From Persicimonas caeni (lineage in GTDB: Bacteria; Myxococcota_A; Bradymonadia; Bradymonadales; Bradymonadaceae), in contig NZ_CP041186.1 of NCBI RefSeq assembly GCF_006517175.1, positions 5,421,074 through 5,485,073 of the forward strand: DNA of 64,000 nt, read 5' to 3'. The notes under the pieces are model-generated. The model was not told where the DNA came from. It saw only the letters and a program-made list of their open reading frames with translations, and made no database searches. Numbering within the stretch: the first letter of the stretch is position 1; each line of letters begins with the position of its first letter. The translations under genes and the position numbers were made by a program. Below, piece after piece: positions 45,534 through 55,001 of this stretch.

Positions 45534-46532
45534 ATGAGCGAGCAAACTTCACAAGAACAATCTTCGAAACAAGAAGAACCTGCCGTCGATTCCGCCGCCG
45601 AGCAGGCTTCCCCGACGTCGCGTCCGCCCGAGGAAACCGAAGGCTGGGAGCTGTGGACGAAAGTGGCCCTGTTGATGGGCGCCATCACAGTGATCGCGTG
45701 GGTGGTCGTGTTGTTGCGCCTGGGCGAAGTCAGCGTCTACACGCACGGCTTCATCATCTCGGCGCTGGGCGCACTGACGCTCCCGGTGACGCTGTGGGGG
45801 CTCATCAAGACGATGTTCAACCGCCCGGTGATGCGCCGCTCGCGCACCATCGCCTTCAGCGTGTTGCTGGCGATCGGCTTCTTCGGAAACGTCCCGCTCT
45901 TCGCCGTGCCTCTGTCGACCGAGGACTTCGAGTCCGAGCACACCTACCGGCTCCCCTTCGACGGTGAGTGGGTGGTCACGGCCGGCGGCGACTCTACCGA
46001 CACGAATTACCACGCGACCACGCCCACCTACCGGTGGGGCTACGACTTCACCAAGCTCGTCGACGGCGAGCGCCACAAGGGAGACGGAGACAAGCTCTCC
46101 GACTACTACTGCTACGGCGAGCCGGTGCTCGCTCCGGTGGGCGGCGAGGTCGTCACCGTCGACAAAGAGCGCAAGGACAACGTGGCCGGCGAATTCGACG
46201 CCCAGTCGGTCATGGGCAACTACGTCATCATCCGCGTCGACGACAAAGAGTACCTCTTCGTCGCCCACATGAAGGAAGGCTCGATCCCCGTCGACGAAGG
46301 CGACACCGTCGAGCGGGGCCAAAAGATCGGCGAGTGCGGCAACTCCGGGCGCTCTCTGCAGCCCAACGTGCACGTCCACCTGCAAAATACCCCTGAATTC
46401 CCCATGTCCGAAAGCCTGCCGCTGCGCTTCTCGAACTATCTCGCCGACGGCAAGCCCGTCGAAAAGGGCATGCCCGAAGGCTCGAGCGATAGCGAGAACC
46501 CGTTTGGACAGGTGGTTCAGAACAAAGAGTAG
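45534..46532 (+). CDS. Membrane M23-family peptidase-like protein
   Basis: 332 residues from ATG 45534. Cytosolic Ser/Glu-rich N-terminus, then hydrophobic segments (LWTKVALLMGAITVIAWVVV; IISALGALTLPVTLWGLIKT; AFSVLLAIGFFGNVPLFAVP). The C-terminal domain has the lysostaphin-type order YRWGYDF...CYGEPVLAPVGGEVVTV...YLFVAHMKEGSIPV...GNSGRSLQPNVHVHLQ. The usual HxxxD zinc pair reads YRWGYDF, with Arg where the first His is expected; the HVH motif and Asp are intact. A subgroup of M23-like proteins has this Arg, so activity on peptidoglycan is uncertain. It is convergent with the next gene, 18 bp away. Confidence 0.8.
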   Translation: MSEQTSQEQSSKQEEPAVDSAAEQASPTSRPPEETEGWELWTKVALLMGAITVIAWVVVLLRLGEVSVYTHGFIISALGALTLPVTLWGLIKTMFNRPVMRRSRTIAFSVLLAIGFFGNVPLFAVPLSTEDFESEHTYRLPFDGEWVVTAGGDSTDTNYHATTPTYRWGYDFTKLVDGERHKGDGDKLSDYYCYGEPVLAPVGGEVVTVDKERKDNVAGEFDAQSVMGNYVIIRVDDKEYLFVAHMKEGSIPVDEGDTVERGQKIGECGNSGRSLQPNVHVHLQNTPEFPMSESLPLRFSNYLADGKPVEKGMPEGSSDSENPFGQVVQNKE

Positions 46533-46550
46533 GCCCAGCAAGGCCTGCTC

Positions 46551-46997
46551 TTAGTCTAACTCCTCCTCAACCTGTTCAATCCAAGGCAGCTTGTCTTGGT
46601 GCAACTCCGTGCCGCCCCAGTGGCCGGTGCCGACCACGGCGAACGCCGTCACACACCACACGCCGATGGCGAATTTGCGCCAGTCGTCGTGGTCTTCACG
46701 CACGCCTTTCTCGAACGAAAATGCAGCGATGCCCATCACAACCCAGGCTGTCAGGCCGAGGTTGCGGTGGTGGGTGAGATCGTAGGAGCCGTCGCCGCCG
46801 AACCAGCCCGGTGCGGCGAGGATGCCGGAGACGACGGTCACCGTGGTCATCGCAAAGCACGCCCAGCCGACCCAGCGAATGAAGAGCCGAAACTGGGGGA
46901 TATCGTCTTTGAGCGACCACAGGCCCACGCCGGCGATGACCAGCGTGAGCACGATGGGGAAATGCAGGGTGATATGATGCAGAAACTCCGACCACAT
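46551..46997 (-). CDS. DUF2231-like four-helix membrane protein
   Basis: 148 residues, four transmembrane helices. The first contains HHITLHFPIVLTLVIAGVG, the HFP(I/L)-type start seen in DUF2231 and related possible haem or cytochrome-type membrane domains; later His occur at LTHHRNLGLTAW and VVGTGHWGGTELH. His near each helix end would suit haem or metal binding, which is inference. It is only 8 bp downstream of mutS2 on the same strand, so probably co-transcribed. Confidence 0.7.
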   Translation of the reverse strand: MWSEFLHHITLHFPIVLTLVIAGVGLWSLKDDIPQFRLFIRWVGWACFAMTTVTVVSGILAAPGWFGGDGSYDLTHHRNLGLTAWVVMGIAAFSFEKGVREDHDDWRKFAIGVWCVTAFAVVGTGHWGGTELHQDKLPWIEQVEEELD

Positions 46998-47005
46998 GCC
47001 TCTTC

Positions 47006-49657
47006 CTAATGCTCGACGTTCGAGGCCAGGGCGGCCACGGTCACGCCGTCACCACCTTCGTTTTTGTCGCCGGGGCGAAAGTCGCTGGCGTACGGAGAGT
47101 CGACGAGATAACCGCGCACCGCGCGCTTGAGCGCGCCGGTGCCGTGGCCGTGGATGATATGGACGCCGGCGCGGTTCTTCAGGAACGCGTGGTCCATGAA
47201 CATCTCGAGCTTCTCGAGCGCCTCGTCGACGCGAAGGCCGCGCAGGTCGACGGTGTTGTCGCCGGTCTGCGGGATGGCCAGCGAGGCGTCGGTCTCGGCG
47301 TACTCGGGCTCGTGGTGTCGGCCGCCGCCTCCGCCGCTCCGACCGCCACCACCGCTGCGCCGTCCACGCTTGTGGCTGCGGCGTTGGGCCTCGCTCGGGT
47401 AGAACAGGTCGTCGACGTCGACGTTGGCCTTCAGCGCGCCGATTTGCACACGCGCCTGGTCGTCGCCTTCGCTGTAGTCGAGCACCGAGCCCTTTCGGTT
47501 GAACGAGCCCACGAAGACCTCCAGGCCGTTTTCGATCTCGTCGGCCGGCACGCGCACCAGGCCTTTGGGACCGGGCTTGGGCGGGCGCGTCTGCTCGCTG
47601 GCCTTCTCGATGGTCTTCTCGGCGCCGCGGAGCTGCTTTTGGATCTCGGTCAGCGCCTTGGCGTCGACGTCGCTTCCGCGCTCGACGGTGCCCGATTGCT
47701 GGACCTCCTTGAGCTTCTCGCGAATCAGGTCACGCGCGCCGCGAAGCTGCTCTTTGAGCTTCCGCGTCTCTTCGTGGACCGACTCGCGCTCCTTTTCGCG
47801 AAGCTCGCGGTACTTCTTCTCGAATTTCTTCTTCTGGTGCTCGGCGTGACGACGTTGCTGCTCGAAGCGGTTGCGCTCGGAGCGAAGCTCGCCGAGCTGG
47901 TCTTCGAGCGAGGCCAGGACCTCGTCGACGCTGTGGTGGTCTTCGCCCTCGAGCACCTGGATGGCCCGGTCGACGAGCTTGTCCGGGAAACCCAGACGCC
48001 GCGCGATGCGCACGGCAAAGGAGCTTCCCGGGATGCCCAGTGTCAGCCGATAGGTCGGCTCGAGCGAGTCGATGTCGAAGCCCATCGAGGCGTTGGCGAA
48101 CTCGTCGTGCTGGATGGCCAGCGTCTTCAGGTTCTCCAGGTGTGTGGTCACCGCCGTGGTCGAGCCGCGCTCGGCGAGCTCTTCGAGTAGCGAGATCGCC
48201 AACGCGGCGCCCTGCAAGGGGTCGGTGCCGGTGAACAGCTCGTCCAAGAGCACCAGGCTATTGGGGCCGCAGCGGCCCAAAAACGTGTTGATATTGGTCA
48301 GGTGACCCGAGAACGTACTCAGGTCGCGCTCGATCGACTGCTCGTCGCCGATGTCGGTGAAGATCGACTCGTAGAGCGGCACCTTACTACCGTCGTCGGC
48401 CGGAATGGGGAGTCCGCAGTGGGTCATCAGGGCGCACAGGCCCATGCTCTTCAAGAGCACGGTCTTACCGCCGGTGTTGGGGCCCGAGATGACCAGCACG
48501 CGTTTGTCGGGGTCGATGATCAGGTCGTTGGCGACCACGTCCGAGACCACCTCGCCGTCGACCTCGCGCTGGTGCTGCAGGTAGAGCAGGGGATGGCGCA
48601 CGCGCTTGAGCTCGACCTTCTTGTCCGACACCGCCGGGATGGTCGCCTCGACGCTCTCGCCGAAGCGGGCGCCGGCGACGATGACGTCGAGGTAGGCGAG
48701 CACTTCGGTGTTGCGCTCGAGGCGCGGGGCGTACTCGGCGACGAGGCGCGACAGGCGCTGCAGGACGCGATTCTCCTCTTCCTCGAGCTCGATCTCCGCC
48801 CAGCGGAGCTCGTTGTTGAGGTCGACGAGCTCCTGCGGCTCGATGAAGGCGGTCTGTCCGCTCGACGAATAGCCGTGCACGATGCCGGCGACCTGAGTCT
48901 TGGCGCCCACGCGCACCGGGAGTACGTAGCGCTCGTCGCGCACCGTGAAGTACTCGTCTTGAAGGTGCGTCTCGATGTCGTGGCGGCGCAAGAGCTGGTC
49001 GATGCGCGAGCGCAGTCGGTCGTGCTGGTTTTGGACCGACCGGCGAAGCTTTCGAATCTGGGCGCTGGCCCGCTCGCTGATCTGGCCGCCCGGCTCGACG
49101 GCGTGGTGCAGCTCGCGGCGAAGCTCGTCGCACGGGTCGATCTTGCCGCCCACCTGCCCCAGATAGGGGAGGCGGTCGGCGCGGCTCTTGAAAAAGCGGT
49201 GGTTTCGCGAGGCGACGTCGCAGTTCTGAGCGATGGCGGCGAGGTCTTCGCCCACAAGCGAGCCCTCACGGGTGACGTGGGCGACGGCCTTGCGGATGTC
49301 GCGAAGCCCGCGCAAGGGCGGGGCGTCGTCGTCATCGAGCAGGCGGATGGCCTCGGCGGTCTCGGCCAGGCGTCGCTCGACGGCGCCGCGATCGGAGAGC
49401 GGCATCAGCCGCAACGCGATCTCGCGGCCCTCGGGGGTCACCGCGTGGCCGGCGACGAGGTCGAGCACCTGGTTCCACTGCAGGTCCTGCAGTGTCTTCC
49501 GGGGAAGGTCCGCGTAGGCGCGGCGCTCCTCGGCGTCGTCACCCGCCAGCGGCGCGAGCGTCTGCTCCATCAACTCACCCAGCGGGTAAGCGTCCTCGAG
49601 AACTCGGTTATTTTGACTAGCCGGCTGGTCGCCGGAGTATTCGTTACGAATCGTCAT
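47006..49657 (-). CDS. mutS2: Endonuclease MutS2
   Basis: 883 residues from ATG 49657; a TTG eight codons upstream is less likely. No mismatch-recognition domain I. A MutS core domain (about 60-330) precedes the ATPase: Walker A VISGPNTGGKTVLLKSMG near residue 388, then LVLLDELFTGTDPLQGAALA (Walker B and signature). A long coiled coil (about 540-690) and KOW-like segment follow. A Gly/Arg-rich linker (GRRSGGGGRSGGGGG) leads to a C-terminal Smr nuclease domain: VDLRGLRVDEALEKLEMFMD and IIHGHGTGALKRAVRGYL. MutS2 suppresses recombination and rescues collided ribosomes by cleavage or splitting in studied species. Divergent from the HtrA gene. Confidence 0.96.
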   Translation of the reverse strand: MTIRNEYSGDQPASQNNRVLEDAYPLGELMEQTLAPLAGDDAEERRAYADLPRKTLQDLQWNQVLDLVAGHAVTPEGREIALRLMPLSDRGAVERRLAETAEAIRLLDDDDAPPLRGLRDIRKAVAHVTREGSLVGEDLAAIAQNCDVASRNHRFFKSRADRLPYLGQVGGKIDPCDELRRELHHAVEPGGQISERASAQIRKLRRSVQNQHDRLRSRIDQLLRRHDIETHLQDEYFTVRDERYVLPVRVGAKTQVAGIVHGYSSSGQTAFIEPQELVDLNNELRWAEIELEEEENRVLQRLSRLVAEYAPRLERNTEVLAYLDVIVAGARFGESVEATIPAVSDKKVELKRVRHPLLYLQHQREVDGEVVSDVVANDLIIDPDKRVLVISGPNTGGKTVLLKSMGLCALMTHCGLPIPADDGSKVPLYESIFTDIGDEQSIERDLSTFSGHLTNINTFLGRCGPNSLVLLDELFTGTDPLQGAALAISLLEELAERGSTTAVTTHLENLKTLAIQHDEFANASMGFDIDSLEPTYRLTLGIPGSSFAVRIARRLGFPDKLVDRAIQVLEGEDHHSVDEVLASLEDQLGELRSERNRFEQQRRHAEHQKKKFEKKYRELREKERESVHEETRKLKEQLRGARDLIREKLKEVQQSGTVERGSDVDAKALTEIQKQLRGAEKTIEKASEQTRPPKPGPKGLVRVPADEIENGLEVFVGSFNRKGSVLDYSEGDDQARVQIGALKANVDVDDLFYPSEAQRRSHKRGRRSGGGGRSGGGGGRHHEPEYAETDASLAIPQTGDNTVDLRGLRVDEALEKLEMFMDHAFLKNRAGVHIIHGHGTGALKRAVRGYLVDSPYASDFRPGDKNEGGDGVTVAALASNVEH

Positions 49658-49897
49658 CTTGATTTCTTCAGGTTGGGGCAATTGAGCGCCCTGTATCGAT
49701 GCTGCCCGAAGGTAGTGTCGGCCACATCACGTGTAAAGCACGTGCATTTGTTGTGGCCTCGGGCTTCGGATTAATTTTCACAAATCTGTCGTTAATGCAC
49801 TTGAATGGCGACGCTGTTCGCATCCCGACGCGCGACTGTCAAACGATGAAAGGCTCTTGTTCGCTGGGATTTAACGAAGCTTTCGAGGTGCAAGAAG

Positions 49898-51364
49898 ATG
49901 GACGTGAGCACGAAAACAAATAGCCGTATCTCAAAACGCATCAAAATAACGTTTGCCGCACTCGTAACCTTCCTGGCGCTTCCCCTCGTCTCGGCGGTCG
50001 GAGGCTCGGTAGTCGGTGGACAGGCCAACTCGGCGCTGCCGGTGGTCTCGCAGGCCCAGGCCGAAACGGGCGCCAAGAAGACTCAGACATCCCCGCAGGT
50101 CGCCGGCCTCCCCAACGTCTCGAACGTCTTCGAGAAGCAAAAGGAGAAGGTCGTGGCCATCAAGGCCGAGACGAAGGCCAAGGCGGGCAAGCACCCCTTC
50201 ATGGGGCAGATGCCCAGCCGGCCGCAGATGGGGCAGGGCTCCGGATTCATCGTCGATGAAGACGGCTACGTCTTGACCAACAACCACGTGGTCGCCGACG
50301 CCGACACGGTCACCGTCATCCTTCACAATGGCGACTCGTACCCGGCCAAGGTGGTGGGTACGGACGAGAAGACCGACATCGCGCTGGTCAAGATCAAGGC
50401 CAAGACGAAGCTGCCGGCCGTCGAGCTGGGCACGTCTAGTGATCTGAAGGTCGGCCAGTGGGTCGTCGCCATCGGCAACCCCTTCGGCCTCGACTACTCG
50501 GTGACCGCCGGCATCGTCAGCGCCAAGGGCCGCAATATCGGCCACGGCCCCTACGACAACTTCATCCAGACCGACGCCAGCATCAACCCGGGCAACTCGG
50601 GCGGCCCGCTGTTCAACATGAATGGTGAGGTCATCGGCGTGAACACCGCGATCATCCGCGGCGGCCAAGGGATTGGCTTTGCGGTGCCCATCGACATGGT
50701 CAAGCAGATCGTGCCGCAGCTTCGCGACAACGGCTACGTCAGCCGCGGCTATATCGGCACCGGCATCCAAGAACTCGACGACGAGCTCGCCGAGAGCTTC
50801 GGCGTCAAAGAAGGCACGGGCGTGCTCATCGGCTCGGTTGAAGACGGCGGCCCCGCCGCCAAAGCGGGCATCCGCCCCGGCGACATCGTGACCCACTTCA
50901 ACGGCAAGCGTACGAAAGACGTCAAGAGCCTGCTCTTGGCCGTCGCCGGCACCAAGCCCGGCGAAAAGGCCTCGGCCAAGGTGATCCGCGACGGCAAAAA
51001 ACGCTCGCTCAACGTCACCGTCGCCGAGCGCCCCGACGCCAGCCGCCCCGAAGCAGTGCCCGCGAGCGACGACGACGCCGGCGACGCCAAGCTCGGCGTA
51101 GCCGTCAGCGGCGTCGACGCCCAGACCGCCGAGCGCCTCGGCGCCAAAGCAGGCAAGGGCGTCCTCGTCCAGCAGGTCGTCCCCGACTCGCCCGCCGCCC
51201 GCGTGCTGCGCCCCGGCGATATCATCATGCAGGTGGGTAAGTATAAGGTGAATTCGCCCAAACGCCTCAAGAAGGCGCTGTCGAAGCACGACGACGGCAA
51301 GCCGCTCCGGCTGCTGGTGATGCGCGACGGACGCACGATCTTCCTCGCCGTAAAGCTCAAATGA
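49898..51364 (+). CDS. HtrA/DegP-type serine protease with two PDZ domains
   Basis: 488 residues. Signal or anchor sequence (about 14-38), possible cleavage near QAQA-ETGA. Trypsin-like domain with the triad His130 (LTNNHVVADAD), Asp160 (EKTDIALVKI) and Ser234 (NPGNSGGPLF). PDZ1 at about 285-375 (GYIGTGIQELDDELAESFGV) and PDZ2 at about 395-488 (KLGVAVSGVDAQTAERLGAK, then VLRPGDIIMQVGKYKVNS). Two PDZ domains and this length are DegP/DegQ-like; periplasmic quality control of misfolded envelope proteins. The 240-bp upstream gap, shared with mutS2, has an AT-rich stretch near 49771 but no clear promoter. A hairpin terminator lies downstream. Confidence 0.94.
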   Translation: MDVSTKTNSRISKRIKITFAALVTFLALPLVSAVGGSVVGGQANSALPVVSQAQAETGAKKTQTSPQVAGLPNVSNVFEKQKEKVVAIKAETKAKAGKHPFMGQMPSRPQMGQGSGFIVDEDGYVLTNNHVVADADTVTVILHNGDSYPAKVVGTDEKTDIALVKIKAKTKLPAVELGTSSDLKVGQWVVAIGNPFGLDYSVTAGIVSAKGRNIGHGPYDNFIQTDASINPGNSGGPLFNMNGEVIGVNTAIIRGGQGIGFAVPIDMVKQIVPQLRDNGYVSRGYIGTGIQELDDELAESFGVKEGTGVLIGSVEDGGPAAKAGIRPGDIVTHFNGKRTKDVKSLLLAVAGTKPGEKASAKVIRDGKKRSLNVTVAERPDASRPEAVPASDDDAGDAKLGVAVSGVDAQTAERLGAKAGKGVLVQQVVPDSPAARVLRPGDIIMQVGKYKVNSPKRLKKALSKHDDGKPLRLLVMRDGRTIFLAVKLK

Positions 51365-51402
51365 ATTGGCTGTGAAGCTCAATTAATGCGACATTTTCCT
51401 CT

Positions 51403-51433
51403 CCGCCCGCAGCGAAGCGAAGGGAAGGAGAGG
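51403..51433. repeat. Third copy of the 31-nt intergenic repeat
   Basis: Identical over 31 nt to 28757-28787 and 28809-28839. Related blocks with TTTCGCTTCGCTACATGGAA (near 51566) and a CGGTCCTCTCC stretch follow to 51650, again in opposed orientation. Lies in the 296-bp gap between the convergent HtrA and helicase genes. Confidence 0.8.
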
Positions 51434-51501
51434 ACCAAGGAGAGGCGTCCTCTTCCACGAAGCGAAGCGAAGTGGAGGAGGATTCAGGAGGAGGAAACCA
51501 C

Positions 51502-51527
51502 CCGGGCCAGCACTATCGCTGGCCCGG
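51502..51527 (+). terminator. Hairpin terminator after the HtrA gene
   Basis: Perfect 10-bp arms CCGGGCCAGC (51502-51511) and GCTGGCCCGG (51518-51527) with loop ACTATC, then CTTTCTTGT. Situated 137 bp after the HtrA stop. Confidence 0.7.
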
Positions 51528-51660
51528 CTTTCTTGTGGGCATTGCCGTTGTCCTCTCCCTCGGTCCCTCTCCATTTCGCTTCGCTACATGGAAAGGGAGG
51601 CCTCTCCTCGGTCCTCTCCATCCCTTCGCTGGCGCTACGGGCGGAGAGGAGGACTTGGAT

Positions 51661-53907
51661 TTAGTCGAGCACCTCCACCTCATCGCGGCTCACCGTACGA
51701 ATCAAGCGCGTCAACTCCTTCCTGCGCTCCGCATCCGCAAAGTAGACATCGCGAATCTGGCCGATCATGTCCTTGGCGCGTCGGAAGGTACCGACGAGGT
51801 CGCCGGACATGTCGGTCGGGTTTTTGATGTCTTCCAAGATCTCGTTGAGGCTGTCGCCGCGCGCCCAGCGCTCGCCCAGAGGCATCACCTCGGGGGTGAA
51901 GACGGTGTGTGAGTCGACCAGGTCTTCGGAGTGGACGACGATTTCGGATTCGAAAACCGCGTTGAACTTGGAGAAGATCTCCCACCACTTGTCGTCGTCG
52001 GGTTTGCGGACCCGCGCGCTGCGGGCGAGTTCGACGACTAGGCCGCACATCGTGCCGAAGAGTTCTTCGGGGGTCAGGTCTTCGAGGTGGCCGGCGAGGA
52101 TAAGCTCGGTGAGGAAGATCTCCTCGATCTTGATGTGGCGCAGGATGCGCGCCGGCGGCTCGAGCTCGTTGTCGGCGGTCAGGTAGTTGTAAGTGCGCAG
52201 GAATTGCAGCTTGCGCTGGAAGTCCTCCCACAGCCGGGGGCGCTGGGCCTCGGCGAGCTCGCGCTTGAGCGAGGAGAGCTTGCGGCGCTTTTTACGGCGC
52301 CGCTGCATCGCGTCGGGGGTCAGGTCGCTCTCGTCCTCGTCGTCGCCGAATTGCGCCTCGCGCTCGGCGATGCGCTCTTCGAGTTGCTTGGCGCTGGTGC
52401 CCGATTGGAACGCCTTGAAGCTGCGCTCGAGCATGTCGCGGATCTCGTCCTCCGAGAAGCGCGCGACCAGGTTGACCACCGAGTGGAACGACAGGTTGAA
52501 GGACGACTCGACCGGCTCGGACTCGTCGCTCATAAGCTTGCGCAAGAGTCCGCGGACCTCGTCGTACTGATGAAAATCTTGGCGCACGATGACGTCGCCG
52601 TGCTCGTCGATGCCGCGGCGGCCGGCGCGGCCGGCCATCTGCATGTACTCGCGCACCGTCAGCGGCACGATCTCGGTGCCGTTGTACTTGGTCAGTCCGT
52701 CGAAGACGACCGTTCGGGCGGGCATGTTGATGCCCAGCGCAAACGTCGACGTGCAGTAGAGCACGTTGATGAGCCGCGCCTCGTAGAGCTCCTCGACCAG
52801 CGCCTTGAGCGCCACGTGGATGCCGGCGTGGTGCCAGGCGATGCCCTTGCGCAGCGTCGCTTTGGAGCGCGGCGTCAAGACGTTCGGGTAAGTCTCCTCG
52901 AACTTGCGCAGGTGCTTGTTGATCTCTTTGGTCTTGGCCATGCGGCCGATCTGGCGGCCGGTGTCGCCGCGGGCCAGGCCCTCGGCGAGCTGCTCGACGA
53001 GCTTTCGGCTGAAGATGAAGTAGAGCGCCGGGTAGCGCCAATCCTGCATCATGTCGAAGACGTGGTAGTGGCGCGTCGTCTCGGTCTTCGACTTTCCGCC
53101 GTTTCGCCCGCCGCGACTGCGCCCGCGACCGCGACCGCGTCCTCGTCCACGACCACCACCGCCGCCTTGGCCGCGCTTCCAGCTCTTGTAGAGCTTGTTG
53201 TAGCGCTCCACCGGCACGATGCCCGTCTCGAGGCTGGCCATATACATCGACAGCGGCACCGCGCGCTTGTCCTCGCGGACCACCTTGACGTCGGTCTCGC
53301 GAATCTCGGACAGCCAGGTGGCCATCTCCTCGAGGTTCGAGGCGGTCGCAGACAGGCCGAGGATGCGAATGCGCGTGGGTAGGTAGATGAGAAGCTCCTC
53401 CCAGACGGTGCCGCGCTCGGGGTCGTCCAGGAAGTGAATCTCGTCGATGATCACCGCCTGCAGCCGGTCGATCTCGGGCAGGTGGGTGTCCGAGGGGCTG
53501 GCGGTCGCTTCGAGTTCGGCGCGCTCGGCCTCGTCGGGGGCTTCGCCGCCTTCCTCGTCGCTGATGATGCCGCCGTGGCCGCCCTCCAAGAGCATATTGC
53601 GCAAGATCTCGGTGGTCATGATGCGCACCGGCGCATCGCGGTTGATCACCAGGTCACCGGTGACCAGCCCGACCTTGTCGCGGCCGAACTGGGCGGTGTA
53701 CTCGCGGTATTTCTGGTTGGAGAGCGCCTTGACCGGCGCGGTGTAGATGACTTCGCCATCCTGCTCGAGGATATGCTCGATGAGGTAGTCGGCGACCAGC
53801 GTCTTGCCGGTGCCCGTCGGGGCAGCCACAAGGACGCTGTTGCCATCTTCGATGTAGTTGATCGCGTCTTCTTGAAAGCGATCGAGGGTGAGTCCGCGGT
53901 ATTCCAT
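51661..53907 (-). CDS. Ski2/HelY-type superfamily 2 RNA helicase with RG-rich insert
   Basis: 748 residues from ATG 53907 (a TTG nine codons upstream is possible but less likely). Motif I APTGTGKT at 29-36, Ia TAPVKALSNQKY, II VIIDEIHFLDDPERG, III LGLSATASN, V STFALGINMPARTVVFD, VI MAGRAGRRGID. The order and the GINMPA/QMAGRAGR motifs are those of Ski2/Mtr4/HelY helicases. Between the two RecA lobes (about 244-272) lies an insert of Gly/Arg repeats, GRGRGRGRGRSRGGRNGG, absent from typical members. The C-terminal ~230 residues form a helical domain (winged-helix/ratchet-like). It probably unwinds structured RNA or RNA-DNA with 3'-5' polarity. 82 bp downstream of the Tad-like operon. Confidence 0.9.
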   Translation of the reverse strand: MEYRGLTLDRFQEDAINYIEDGNSVLVAAPTGTGKTLVADYLIEHILEQDGEVIYTAPVKALSNQKYREYTAQFGRDKVGLVTGDLVINRDAPVRIMTTEILRNMLLEGGHGGIISDEEGGEAPDEAERAELEATASPSDTHLPEIDRLQAVIIDEIHFLDDPERGTVWEELLIYLPTRIRILGLSATASNLEEMATWLSEIRETDVKVVREDKRAVPLSMYMASLETGIVPVERYNKLYKSWKRGQGGGGGRGRGRGRGRGRSRGGRNGGKSKTETTRHYHVFDMMQDWRYPALYFIFSRKLVEQLAEGLARGDTGRQIGRMAKTKEINKHLRKFEETYPNVLTPRSKATLRKGIAWHHAGIHVALKALVEELYEARLINVLYCTSTFALGINMPARTVVFDGLTKYNGTEIVPLTVREYMQMAGRAGRRGIDEHGDVIVRQDFHQYDEVRGLLRKLMSDESEPVESSFNLSFHSVVNLVARFSEDEIRDMLERSFKAFQSGTSAKQLEERIAEREAQFGDDEDESDLTPDAMQRRRKKRRKLSSLKRELAEAQRPRLWEDFQRKLQFLRTYNYLTADNELEPPARILRHIKIEEIFLTELILAGHLEDLTPEELFGTMCGLVVELARSARVRKPDDDKWWEIFSKFNAVFESEIVVHSEDLVDSHTVFTPEVMPLGERWARGDSLNEILEDIKNPTDMSGDLVGTFRRAKDMIGQIRDVYFADAERRKELTRLIRTVSRDEVEVLD

Positions 53908-53989
53908 GACGGCCCGGGGCAACAAGTAGCACAACGCATACGTAGCTATCGTTGCAAATCTAGCACGTCAATGGTGCACGAAAAGGCGC

Positions 53990-54970
53990 TCAGATTCCCA
54001 AGACGGTGTGAATGACGGTGTTGCCGGTCTTGTCGGGGTAGCCGACGATGGTCAGAAAGCGCCCACCTTTGGTGAACTGCATGAAGCTCGCCTCGTCGCC
54101 CTGGAATTCGACGAAGGGGCGCATCTTGGTGAACATCGACGAGGATTCGGTCTCGACCCAGCCGCGCTTGGCCATCGCTTTGCGGTAGAAGCCGATGAGA
54201 TCGCGCTTGTTTTTGGTGCCCGAGTAGACGTTGCTCGAGTAGCTTCGGTTCGGGTCGAGGTCGCGCACGCGGCTGATCCGGCTGCAGCTCGGACAGGCGG
54301 GCACCTCCATGTCGACGTCGACGTCACCGCCCTTGGCGCCGACCATCTTGAGGTAGTCGAAGTTCTCGTCGCTCCAGGTCGCGGTCACCGTCGAGCGGTG
54401 TTTTTCGCGGTCCCAGAACATCTCGACAAAGTGGTGGCCCTTGAAGACCTTGCGGTGGTCCGGGTCGCGCGACCTGCCCAGGGCGAGGAGTCCGTCTTCG
54501 TCGTCGGCGCCGTTGGCCGGCACGACGCCGCCCATGGCGTAGTACTCGTCGCCGCGCTTCATCGTGGGCACCACGCCGCCGGTCATGCCGTCGAGCAGCA
54601 TCTGGTCGCCGGTGCCAAAGGAGTTGTTCTCCGTCCAGGCCTTTTTGTTGAGGCCTTGGTTTACGAACTCCTCCTGGTAATCCTTCATCAACTCGCGCGG
54701 ATGCTTGCGGCTGTAGTTGACCGAGAAGTGGACGACGTTGCCGTTGATGCTGAAGCTCTGCGGCTCGTCGTGTCCCAAGTTGTCCAGGGCGCTGGCAAAT
54801 TTGGCCGAGTTGGACAGCTCGATGAAGCTCATGTCCAGGATGTCGGCTTGGGAGTCCTGGATAGTGCCGTCGGGCTGGTAGACGGCCATGATCCCGGCGA
54901 TGGCGCAGATAGACGCGCCGGCCAGGCCCAGCTTGCCAAAGGTGATAAGCGTCGACTTGAGTGAAGCCAT
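53990..54970 (-). CDS. Single-pass anchored protein, last gene of the Tad-like operon
   Basis: 326 residues from ATG 54970, 31 bp after the TadE-like gene. One N-terminal hydrophobic helix (LGLAGASICAIAGIMAVYQP) may be an anchor or signal. The rest is soluble, alpha/beta. A CPSC pair lies near the centre (VPACPSCSRI), possibly a metal or disulphide site. No family recognised. Its place in the operon suggests a role in assembly or stability of the pseudopilin-like proteins. Confidence 0.65.
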   Translation of the reverse strand: MASLKSTLITFGKLGLAGASICAIAGIMAVYQPDGTIQDSQADILDMSFIELSNSAKFASALDNLGHDEPQSFSINGNVVHFSVNYSRKHPRELMKDYQEEFVNQGLNKKAWTENNSFGTGDQMLLDGMTGGVVPTMKRGDEYYAMGGVVPANGADDEDGLLALGRSRDPDHRKVFKGHHFVEMFWDREKHRSTVTATWSDENFDYLKMVGAKGGDVDVDMEVPACPSCSRISRVRDLDPNRSYSSNVYSGTKNKRDLIGFYRKAMAKRGWVETESSSMFTKMRPFVEFQGDEASFMQFTKGGRFLTIVGYPDKTGNTVIHTVLGI

Positions 54971-55001
54971 CGTCTGCTCCTGAGCGGCGCGCTCGGGTTC
55001 G

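Noticed and set aside
47009-49774. Long plus-strand frames (393 and 490 codons) opposite mutS2
   Set aside because: MutS2 is unmistakable on the other strand; the frames have no domains or ribosome sites.
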